From Ophioderma brevispina (lineage: Eukaryota; Echinodermata; Ophiuroidea; Amphilepidida; Ophiodermatidae): a stretch of DNA of 64,000 bases. Position numbers and translations under genes: made by a program. Location: contig JAMKCH010084907.1 of NCBI GenBank assembly GCA_023653785.1, forward strand, positions 23,440 to 87,439, given 5' to 3'. Of the stretch, positions 24,981 through 34,094 are shown piece by piece. The notes under the pieces are model-generated. The model was given only the letters and a program-made list of their open reading frames with translations, searched no databases and was not told where the DNA came from. How positions within the stretch are numbered: position 1 is the first letter of the stretch; every line of letters starts with the position of its first letter.

Positions 24981-25141
24981 CCGAATTATCATATGCCATA
25001 GGTTTTGTGGGGTAATCAATGTGATCAGTGGCTCCTAACAAAGTTAGCGTGAGCCAGTTGACCTGGCAACACTCTTTTTATAACATGCACTACATCAACA
25101 AATTACAGGAATTCAAGTGCCTTGCATTATAATCGTATTCT

Positions 25142-25335
25142 TTAATTCTGGGACACGGCGTACGCACAGAGAGCTTGATACAAGCGTTCATGCATTCAAC
25201 TTACGCACGACTACGCCCTACTGCGCCCTGCATTAAACGCGCTATATTGCCGTTGTCAAGGGCATTGGAACATACGCTTCCGAGGTAAGGATACGCACAT
25301 ACGCGGTGTTTTGGTCGTTCGTGTCCCAGAATTAA
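25142..25335. mobile_element. MITE with 16-bp terminal inverted repeats
   Basis: The left end ttaattctgggacacg is matched exactly by the inverted right end cgtgtcccagaattaa. The 194-bp body is unusually rich in 'tacgc/gcgta' and CpG compared with its flanks. Non-coding. Confidence 0.85.
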
Positions 25336-25379
25336 TGAAGATGATTATAGTACCGACCCTGATGTTTGTCAAAATATGC

Positions 25380-25480
25380 TAGATAATGATCCATTGTTAA
25401 AGCATTAGACTAGACGTCTGCGAGGTTCTGTGTTTGATTCCTGTGTTGGTATAGATCTTCAGTATTCCAATCTGGGTACT
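25380..25480 (+). mobile_element. Possible tRNA-derived SINE remnant
   Basis: 'aaagcattagactagacg' followed by the B box-like 'tgtttgattcctg' looks like a decayed tRNA head. Low certainty. Confidence 0.35.
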
Positions 25481-25769
25481 GGTTAGTACATACATTTAAT
25501 GATTGTTAACACAATCAGATGTGGGAAACCATCCTTTGCAGTTAGGGTGGTGGTTGTTAGTGTGTGCATAAGTGTTACAAAAGATTACCTTTTGCCGTAA
25601 AGTAAGTTCTAATGCCTGATTTTAGTTCTAGCATCAAAATAAAAATTGTCTGGATTTATTTCTTGGATGACATTGAACATATGCCATCATATGGTGTGTT
25701 AACTGGGAGGAACAATGCTCAAAGTGCTGTGTAATTGGACAAAGTGTGGCCGTTCGTACTTGCACAGGG

Positions 25770-25809
25770 TGTTCTAACTTTTTTCTTCTTTTTCTTGTTT
25801 TTAATTTAG
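25770..25809 (+). promoter_or_regulatory. GLCE: Splice acceptor of the GLCE exon with the start codon
   Basis: A long pyrimidine tract (tttttcttctttttcttg) ends in 'tttaatttag' at 25809. The exon therefore begins at 25810, 28 bases before the start codon. This implies an upstream non-coding exon, as in vertebrate GLCE genes, but I could not locate that exon or its promoter. Confidence 0.8.
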
Positions 25810-25827
25810 ATGACTGTACCAATGTGA
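25810..25827 (+). promoter_or_regulatory. Upstream ORF in the GLCE 5' UTR
   Basis: ATG ACT GTA CCA ATG TGA forms a five-codon ORF that ends 10 bases before the GLCE start codon. It is out of frame with GLCE. A separate TGA at 25811, in frame with GLCE, closes any N-terminal extension and supports the ATG at 25838 as the start. The short ORF could dampen translation; that is inference. Confidence 0.6.
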
Positions 25828-25837
25828 CACACCCACC

Positions 25838-26372
25838 ATGCGGCTAATCAACCCTCGACTTGGGTTCCGAGCCCTCCTCTTTCTCCTTCTCGCCTCCACT
25901 TTCGTCACTTTCATCTTCCTTCTGCGGTGCAATGGGAGCAACAAGAACCAGGGCGATTCCCAAGATGGAGGACGCCCTAGCCTGGGCATTGGCGTAGGAG
26001 CAGCAATCAGCAGGCACCCCGACACCCGTGACTTAGAGGGCGTTCTTCACCAACCGGAGGCCTTCCACCAGGCGAGGGACTTACAGCAAGGTATAAGATA
26101 CCAAGAGATCGAGTGCCTTATCAACGACGATTACAGCATACAGGGCCGGCGGGAAGGGGAAGAGGTTTATGTTCCTTTCAGCTTCATCGAGAAGTATTTT
26201 GAGGTTTACGGGAGACTTGCTGAGTACGACGGGTATGACAGATTTGAATGGCAGCACAGCAATGCAAGGATATACCAGCAGGAACCATACAAAGCAGACA
26301 GCACTTTCATGTCCTTTAACCATTACAATGTAGAGGCACGGGACAGAGTGAAGTACATCAGTGGAGTAGAAG
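25838..26372 (+). CDS. GLCE: D-glucuronyl C5-epimerase, coding exon 1 (residues 1-178)
   Basis: GLCE converts D-glucuronic to L-iduronic acid residues in N-sulfated heparan sulfate/heparin precursor chains in the Golgi lumen. This exon encodes a short basic cytosolic tail, a signal anchor at about residues 10-29 and a variable stem (about 30-88) with an NGS sequon at 32. Then comes the start of the conserved luminal region: [35 protein letters not shown] and YDGYDRFEW. These align closely with vertebrate GLCE. The start is supported by the context caccATGc and an in-frame upstream TGA. The exon ends ...SGVE with one base of a glycine codon at a good donor (GAAG|GTGAGC, phase 1). In-frame read-through into the intron gives a false 201-codon ORF. 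Confidence 0.95.
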
Positions 26373-26547
26373 GTGAGCCTTATAAGGGCAAGGAGGGACT
26401 TTGCCCTCTATATATTTTTTTTTCTCATGATTTATCAGTTTAATTATTTTTTGGCCGAATTCCACTTAAAATTTACATAGTTCTTTTTTTGTAGAGGAAT
26501 CCTAACCACCCTTAAAACATCTAATTTAAAAGAATTTTGGGAAAGAG

Positions 26548-26688
26548 TTCCATATGTACCCCTCCTTTAAGATTCTGCTGGAAACAAATTATTTTTATTT
26601 ATGGCCTAACACAAACAAACACCCTAACCATAAGGCCAAATATTAAAAAATTGTTACATGAAGAACTTTGAAGGGGGTACATATGGAA
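26548..26688. mobile_element. Palindromic MITE in GLCE intron 1
   Basis: The ends ttccatatgtacccctcctt and, inverted, ttccatatgtacccccttca form terminal inverted repeats around a 141-bp AT-rich element. Confidence 0.75.
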
Positions 26689-27164
26689 CCTAGAGTGAAC
26701 AAACTATAGATAAGTATATGCAGCCTTGATCCAACTCAATTAACCAAGATAAGCAGATTCTGTACATAGCGGTGAATAACATATATTGCGAAACAGAGGA
26801 AATCAAATGACAAATCATATATCCTACAGGGTGCGAGGGAAAATATTCACTAAAAAAAGTAATTCAGTGTCCACATTGTATTAAAATTAGACAATTTCAG
26901 CATGACTGATTTGCAACAAAATGTAAACATATTATGCAAATGTTTAATTCAAACATTAAATACATATGGATTAAACATCATTAAAACCTACAGCTTCATC
27001 ATAATGTATTTTAGTGGGTTTATCCATAATTCTATTATCTCTGCTGCCCATTATTGAAAATTCTGCATTCTGATTGGTCAGTTTACGGCCCATTATTCTG
27101 CAATAATGGGTCGCAAATGCATTTTCTCATTATATCACGCTGTTTTCGGTAATAGAATAGAAAT

Positions 27165-27306
27165 GAAGGGTTTGCAGTATTTATGGGCTCATAATGTATC
27201 CTCGGCCGGAAAAAAATAATGGACTCGGCTGCGCCTCGTCCATTATTTATTTTTTCCCGACCTCGGACACATTATTCGCCCATAAAGGATACTGCATCAC
27301 CCTTTA
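27165..27306. mobile_element. Fold-back repeat in GLCE intron 1
   Basis: The left arm 'gaagggtttgcagtattt..gggctcataatgtatcctcgg' pairs with the right arm 'ccgacctcggacacattattcgcccataaaggatactgca'. The loop is centred on 'ctcggctgcgcctcg'. Arms are about 60 bp and imperfect. The flank at 27050-27110 ('ctgattggtcagtttacgg') may belong to the same element. Confidence 0.75.
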
Positions 27307-27499
27307 TTTCTTAAATTTAAATCCTCCCACTTCGGTTAAGGGTAAGTGTTTTGGATAATGGACAAATTTCCTTGCTCTGACAAGACTGAAACCAAATTAA
27401 ATTTGCCATTTTAATCAACTACTTCAGAGGAGATATCAATAGTTTGTTATGTTAATTTCATGTTTATTTAGACATTTCATACAATGATAACAAGAATTA

Positions 27500-27800
27500 A
27501 ATAAAATAAATGCAGTATTTCCTATAGCATTTTTCCATAAAATCAAAGCGCTTTACATTTATTTCGCTGCCACTATGAAATCGTCACAGAATCATATTAG
27601 TTTCATCTAGCCGGCCGCCAGTTAGGCGCTCAAATCTATCCACTAGATCGTGCTATTTCCCCTAAGGGCTCCCCAAATTTCATTTGGGTCAACGAGGCAA
27701 TTGAGATTTAGTATCATGCCCAGGGACACAAACACCATTGGCCGCAGCAGGGCTCGAACTCTCGATTTACAATGGTCTTAGAATCGCTTTATCTGTTACG
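27500..27800 (-). mobile_element. tRNA-derived SINE, antisense, GLCE intron 1
   Basis: On the - strand a B box (agttcgagccc) lies near 27754, preceded by a decayed tRNA head. The body is followed by the 3' phrase 'gtaaagcgctttga..gctatagg' and an AT-rich tail near 27500. No target-site duplication was pinned down. Confidence 0.65.
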
Positions 27801-28164
27801 TCAGACACGTAATTTTAGTTCTTTGTAGAACTGAAGTAAACAAACAAGCCACAGTGAATACTATACCTGTTGCTTCAACTTAAAATATTACCTTGCCAAA
27901 TCTCACTTCGAACAGGAAACAATGTCTGCAGATAAATGCACTTGTCCAACCTTATGGGTCAAGGAAGTGGTGTAGCTAGAATTAGCTCTATCTTTTGGAT
28001 ATTTTTTTTTGTGGTTAAACCTGGGCCTTCAACCAGTGCTTGATTTGGATAATAAAACTTAACATGCATGACTGCAGTATTTCCCATAAAATGGGCTGAA
28101 TAACACAATATTTGCATGCACAGGCAAAATTTTGCATACCAAGAACAAAATGCATCTGTGCATA

Positions 28165-28510
28165 TTAAAGGGCATTTTGTGATTCTAACACTTCGTGTTT
28201 TGTTTATTGTTCACTAGATATCCTTGAGAAAAGCTAATTTTCATAATTTCAGCTGATTCTGATCATGTGTTCTGATGTTATTAATGTTTGTATCGCAGTC
28301 TCCCATAGGCCACCGTGTTGTAATTTTTGTCATTTACATACAGAAAATACAAAATTGCTGAATTTATTGAAGAGTCAACCGAATCTGCACGTCAGATTAG
28401 GTACAAATATATTACTTACTAAGGCTAATGGTTCAGATGATACAAAAATTTCAAAATTTTTAGGTGAAGGGGTGGATGAGGCTGTGGATCACCAAAAAAT
28501 GTCCCGTTAA
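28165..28510 (+). mobile_element. TTAA-flanked MITE, family 2, copy 1
   Basis: Starts ttaaagggcattttgtgatt and ends ggatcaccaaaaaatgtcccgttaa. The body shares 'cactagatatcc', 'ccgtgttgtaatttttgtc' and 'gtggatca' with copies at 31915 and 51870. The internal 81-codon ORF is not conserved intact in the other copies. Confidence 0.8.
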
Positions 28511-31500
28511 AACCCTTTAAATCGAGCATTGCCTTCAACTATGAACTTAAGAGAGCAACTTTCTGTCCAACCCAACTTGAGGTCAGAATAGACTCAGCAT
28601 GATTTTATGAATTTTATTTTCTCTGTTTCATGTCATTGTCATGTTATTCCACTTTGGCCTGGTTTCTACTGGGTGTGGTTAACCGTACCTCCAGCAGGGG
28701 GTTGTTGCTAGGGAATTATAAGATGTGAACTTCTATACCATATATAGCAACAACGCAGCATTTGGCTCCGAGGGCAAGATCTCATTCACATGAGCGGAAC
28801 TGATCACTGCGTTATCACTTAATGATTTAGGCACAACAGAAAGATATTGGCTGGTATTCTGAAAGGGAGACTAACATAAGACCCAGTTTAACCAGGCATT
28901 AGTCCTAATGAGTGGACCTTTTATCCTCCCAACATGCTACTGAAAAGTGCTATTATTCATGGATGGGCTGTTCTTGCCCATCCAGGAATTTCTCGCCCAT
29001 TACATTTAACTTTCGCAGTATTTTGAAAGGGAATAAAGGTTCCACTCATGTGGAAGAACCTGGTTTTTAAACCCCGGTATAAGGTAGATCCTTTCAGGAC
29101 TACAACCATTATGTTGCCCTCCCTCTCAAGTACAAAAAAAGAGAATTGATCAGATTTTTCCTTTTTATTTAACAAATCAATCTTCCATGTGGATGTACAT
29201 AAGACGGTCGAATGAGGTAAGGGCTGTTAATAATACAACAGACAATGCTTAAAATGTTCGGTAAGTGTCAAACTTGGTTGTTAACTGGTGCTCTTAGTAT
29301 TAAGAATTTTTGCAAGTGAAAATAAATCCTTTCCCCTGAAAATTAGGGGTTGGTTTTTGCTGTAGAGTAATAAATTTTGTCGAGAAATGTCCAAATTGGT
29401 TTGCGTCATAGAGGCAAAACATCAACTTTGAAGGAGCTTAATTAAAATTACAAGCATATACGGTAATCTTATCATGATTTAGTTCTGCCAATAGATTTGA
29501 ATTTAAATTGGAGAGGGCTTTAAAGTTTACTTCCTTTTTGTTCATTCCAAATCTCAATTTAGTCTAGTTCAAATAAACATGAAATAGTGATATTTACGTA
29601 TTCCATGTTTACTCAGACTAACAAAACTTTCCTTTGTAAATTATGATAGTATTTGTAAACGTGTTACCAACAGAAAGAAATAGAAATTTTCATTTTTTAA
29701 ACAAAATGAAATATTTGCATAATTACATTTTATACCCTTTGCATTCACTATGACCCATACTCTTATCAGTGCTTGATTCTGTTAATGGAATGAAGCAACA
29801 TTGATTTCAATTAATTTATGTATTTTGTCATTTTCTCTAGAAATTGTGTACTTTGATATAATGTAGTCATCATGATGAAATCCATAACCAAGATTTTAAG
29901 GGGATGGGGGACAATGGGGGTGGGGTCCTCCATTTTGGCCACACTTAGGCTATCCCTCCTCCCCACTCGACAAAGACCCCTTTCTATAGGAATTCTCGCT
30001 GATTAAGTTTTGTTTTTTTTAACCTCTGAAATTAGTAAAAGCAGTGCTTTTTAGGCTTTTAGTCAAAATATGTTCAGAAAGCTGTTTTATATGATAAACA
30101 ACATCAACAAATCTATAGGGCTTCTACTGACAAATATTGGGTTGTCTGCCCCCCCCACCCCCCATTCGAACATGATCCTTGACAGCAACTGATGCTGGTC
30201 CTAATGCCTTACCCTGACAATTTGAGGGTAAAATTGTGTCAAGCATGGGAGCTGAGTGTAATGACACTTGCAATGCATGCCTTTGGTATTTGACGAAGCA
30301 TGCGTTCACATTTTCAAATCGGTTACAAATCGGCATCAATATGATCGAAAAGAGCATCGTTTAGTTACTCACAAATTGCGAGAGTTTATCTCCCTCTAAA
30401 TAAAGAATTGTGCTATCACATTAGGCACGGCTATCTCCTATATTCATTCTTAGCTGTGAGGTTTGTCAAAATAACAAATATTTAGTAATATGAAGAGGTT
30501 TGTAGGTTCAGAGTATATCTCACCAAGTCGACCAAAATAGGGATAGATGAAGTGAATTCCTGAATTTTAAACACTTCTTCGTTCTTCAGTACAACCAGGC
30601 ATATTTTGTGAAAACTTTGTAGCCTTTTAAACAAACTAGATATGACAGGGTTAGCCCGGGGGGGCCCACTGTATTCAAAGGTGGATATGATGAGTGAACA
30701 AGGGAAACGCATAAAAAAGGGTTTGTCTTTTTGCCAACAGCCAATGTAAGCGCGTTAACATGATGAGGGTGTCAAAACCAGCCAAATGTGAGAAAAAAGG
30801 GTATGTTTTTTCGTAACCCTGAACTTGTGATGTAACCACGAGATCAAAATCATCAAAAATATTGTAATTTGGAAGTTAAGCACCGCCGGCAAAAAGCAAG
30901 ATTATTAAGGGTATATTATCAAAACAATTGCATTGCTCACTGTTTACGGTAGCAAAAACTGACAAAAGCTTGTTACGGTGCGCCAAAAACACAAAAAAAA
31001 AATTTTGCCTTGTTTAGGGTATGTTTTTCAGTCGGTGGAAATACGTGCTTAGGGTGCTTTTCGGAAGTCCATGTTAACGAATCAGATCCACCTTTTAATA
31101 CAACGCCCCCCCCCCCAACTTAAAAAAATTTAAACAAGGGGGTGAAGCCATTCAAAACCAGTCGTCCGTGCTGGGCGCTGAACATTTTGAATATTGCACG
31201 GAATAATTATTAGTTGGTTGCTTTATACACACATAATGTCAAGTCGATACAAACAATACGCCAAAATTATACAGTTGTTGTTGTTGGGTGCTATTGGTGG
31301 TTAAATTTTGTCCTTACCCATGGCCACACGACGAATGAAATACACGGGTCAGTCCGTCTTGATTTAAATAAAACCGACTCAATGAATAACATCTGTTCAC
31401 CTAAGCGCGCATTTGCATTATGGAACAAAGAGTATCTGAGCACATTAATCCAGGTAAACTATTATTACACCTGGCAACCTCTAAAACATACATCAATTGG

Positions 31501-31914
31501 TATCACTACCGATTAGTGTAGATGCACAGCCAACCCACAGTATGTGGAGAAGCGGAGGCAGCCATTGCTTCTATTGTTGGTACTCTATGTTTCCTTTGTG
31601 TCGGCAAAAACTGCGAGAGCAGGATTTCTAAAGTTTACGTAATGTTTTGCCTCTATATCTAGATAGAACCTCTTTGGTTGCACATTACTCTTCAAGAATT
31701 CTTAGAAATGGATTACAAAGTTTGTTTTAGTTTTTTTAAGGGTGTAACCATAAATTCTAACCCCTTTTTAATTGTGTGGGGTCAGGACGTACCAAGGCAG
31801 TGTAGCTAGGGGAAAAAATTCCCAAATTGCTCCCAATGACCAGCTCAAGGAAATGACTTTAGAACCAAATGCAAGCAAGATGTGCAAAATATGCCCAATT
31901 TAGATTAAAGGTGC
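28511..31914. other. Intron 1 filler, no gene seen
   Basis: AT-rich with short ORFs. At 30650-31110 there are repeated 'aaaaaagggtatgttttt' and 'gggt..ttttc' phrases, a decayed dispersed repeat of G-run type. Nothing coding. Confidence 0.4.
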
Positions 31915-32248
31915 ATTTCATGATCTTAGCACCTTTGTTTTTGCTTATAATTCACTAGATATCCTCAAGAAAAGGATATTTCAAAAATTTCAATTGATTC
32001 TGATGGTGCTCTTTGATGTTATGAGAAAATGTTCCTATCATAGTGCCCATAAGACCACTGTGTTGTAATTTCTGTCCATTTACTGACAGAAAGTACAAAA
32101 TCACAAATTTCTTCCAAAGTAGATCAAATTTGCAAGTCAGATTTGGGACACATACTTTTCTAAGGCCAACAGTTATAAGATATAAGAATCTCAACAATTT
32201 TGAGGTAAGTGGGGGGACGAGTCTGTGGATCATGAAATGCCCCTTTAA
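31915..32248 (+). mobile_element. TTAA-flanked MITE, family 2, copy 2
   Basis: Starts ttaaaggtgcatttcatgat and ends catgaaatgcccctttaa. TTAA is intact on both sides. It sits about 260 bp before GLCE coding exon 2. Confidence 0.85.
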
Positions 32249-32509
32249 TTTGGCACAAATTTAAGCAAAGGTTGGATGCAATCCCTCAAAAATTGGGACA
32301 AATATGCAAGTATTCAATTTTTTCACAATTTCGAGCTATGGGCCATGGAGGAAAACTTTTCCCGGGACCCCTGTTCTGTACACCACTGGCTGTACCGAAC
32401 TACAGTCTTCCACACAACATGAAGGATTTTATGGACCTTTACAATGTTGCAACAAAGCTTATGTCCTAACAATTGTTGTATTTGTACATTAATTCCTGTT
32501 TATCTCAAG

Positions 32510-32747
32510 GTGTACCCATCTCTACCCAATGGGGACCACAGGGCTACTTCTACCCAATCCAGATTGCACAATTCGGTCTGAGTCACTACAGCAAGAACCT
32601 GACGGACAAAGAGCCGCGAGTCTTCATCCATGAGGATGCGGAAGACGGAGACACAGTGAGGTGGAATCCACCAGACAGAACCAGTCAGATCAAAATCTGT
32701 GTACGATGAGGAAAGGGAGTCAAATGTGATTGAGATCCAGACTTCAG
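32510..32747 (+). CDS. GLCE: D-glucuronyl C5-epimerase, coding exon 2 (residues 179-258), frameshifted
   Basis: The acceptor 'tatctcaag|g' joins in phase 1 to exon 1 and restores SGVEGVPIST. The next residues ([20 protein letters not shown] and HYSKNLT, an N-glycosylation sequon) are nearly identical to vertebrate GLCE. The frame fails after ...[10 protein letters not shown]: with the four A's at 32692-32695 the reading meets TGA at 32707. If the run had three A's, it would continue as [18 protein letters not shown], reach the donor TCAG|GTGGGC, and join exon 3 in phase 1 to give ..QTSEMLAES, paralleling the vertebrate TSEG junction. The exon is 238 bp, exactly one base too long for its flanking phases. 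An assembly indel or a null allele is more likely than a real extra intron. Confidence 0.88.
32692..32695 (+). other. GLCE: Apparent +1 frameshift in GLCE
   Basis: The homopolymer AAAA is the most economical site of the single-base excess; any indel between the conserved W230 codon and the KSVYD segment would also fit. See exon 2 for the reading on each side. Confidence 0.75.
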
Positions 32748-32985
32748 GTGGGCAGAGCTGTTTGGTCCTATGCTAATTGTTTTTTATTTTTAGAAATTTT
32801 GTAAGCAGTGGTGACACAATTTTGACAACTAATAATAAGTAGGGGGCATGTAAGAGCTACTCCTCATAAAACTACACCTAGGTCAGATGATGGCGGCCGT
32901 GCCTCTTTCAGTTTAGCAACTCATCAAAACGAATGAAAGTAGATTACAGCAATACAGACACAAACAACAAACTGATTTAGGCACT

Positions 32986-33404
32986 TTGATGTGGTCGGTC
33001 ATGGGTGTTCCATAATGACCCATATATGACCTCATCCTCGTCCGTTATTCATACAAAAAATTCAAAAATAACCCTTACAGTGGAGTTCAAGTTGATTCTT
33101 CAGCTCCAACAGTTTTGAACTACGAAAATATTCCTCTAGAACATATCAAAAAATCAGAATTTTTTGTCAAGATTTTTTCTGTGTTAAACCAATGACCGCC
33201 ACCACCTAACAAAAGTCATATTTTATGTTATAGTGCCCTCTATTGTTTAATCTCCATAAGAGATCTGTGTAAAACCAGATTTGTAAGAAAAAACATGTTT
33301 GCCTGCAATGAAATTTGATAACATTTGCATAGGATGTAGCGAGTGGAATAAGTAATCCAAATCAGTTGTCAAAACGGTGTCGCTATTTTAATATTTTAAT
33401 GTTT
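32986..33404 (+). repeat. Direct duplication, copy 1, in GLCE intron 2
   Basis: 419 bp beginning 'ttgatgtggtcggtcatggg' and ending 'ctattttaatattttaatgttt'. It is repeated at 33684-34094. An older relative lies at 51250-51440, so this is a dispersed repeat locally duplicated. Confidence 0.92.
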
Positions 33405-33683
33405 ACAAGGCGGCCTTCAGGCGCCTTGTTCTGTTTCTGATGCGTTCTTCTTCTTCTTTCTTCTATCAACACTTTAACATCGTCTAGCTTAGTCATTGTT
33501 TGACGTATTTTGACTAGACTTATACCAAATGACCGCTGACCCGTCCCATTTATGTCATATGACATTGACCCCTGTCTGACCTTTGACCTGGCCACAGGCG
33601 TCAAATATGTAATTTAATGTTACAAATTATCTTCTTCTACAGCATTACGCCGATATCAACTAAAAAAAAAAAAAAAAAAAAAA
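33405..33683 (+). mobile_element. Retroposon-like insert with 22-A tail between direct copies
   Basis: A 257-bp unique segment ends in 22 consecutive A's (33662-33683), immediately followed by the second copy of the flanking 411-419 bp repeat. The shape resembles a retroposed sequence with a very long target-site duplication. I recognise no tRNA head or ORF. Confidence 0.5.
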
Positions 33684-34094
33684 TTGATGTGGTCGGTCAT
33701 GGGTGTTCCATAATGACCCATATATGACCTCATCCTCGTCCGTTATTCATACAAAAAATTCAAAAATAACCCTTACAGTGGAGTTCAAGTTGATTCTTCA
33801 GCTCCCATCAGTTTTAGACTAAGAAAATATTGCTCTATAAAAATCAGAATTTTTTGTCAAGATTTTTTCTGTGTTAAACCAATGACCGCCACCACCTAAC
33901 AAAAGTCATATTTTATGTTATAGTGCCCTCTATTGTTTAATCTCCATAAGAGATCTGTGTAAAACCAGATTTGTAAGAAAAAACATGTTTGCCTGCAATG
34001 AAATTTGATAACATTTGCATAGGATGTAGCGAGTGGAATAAGTAATCCAAATCAGTTGTCAAAACGGTGTCGCTATTTTAATATTTTAATGTTT
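33684..34094 (+). repeat. Direct duplication, copy 2, in GLCE intron 2
   Basis: 411 bp, nearly identical to copy 1 except for a patch at about 33805-33845 with several substitutions and a deletion. Confidence 0.92.

Larger units (their letters stand above)
26373..32509 (+). other. GLCE: GLCE intron 1 (about 6.1 kb)
   Basis: GT-AG intron in phase 1. It contains several MITEs, an antisense SINE and AT-rich filler. No nested gene was found. Unassigned stretches at 28511-31914 hold only short ORFs and C/G homopolymers (for example near 30148 and 31106). Confidence 0.9.

Noticed and set aside
26373..26443. GLCE exon 1 continuing to the stop at 26443 (201 codons)
   Set aside because: The last codons are intronic. 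A strong donor at 26373 and exact joining to exon 2 (GVEG-VPIST) show splicing.
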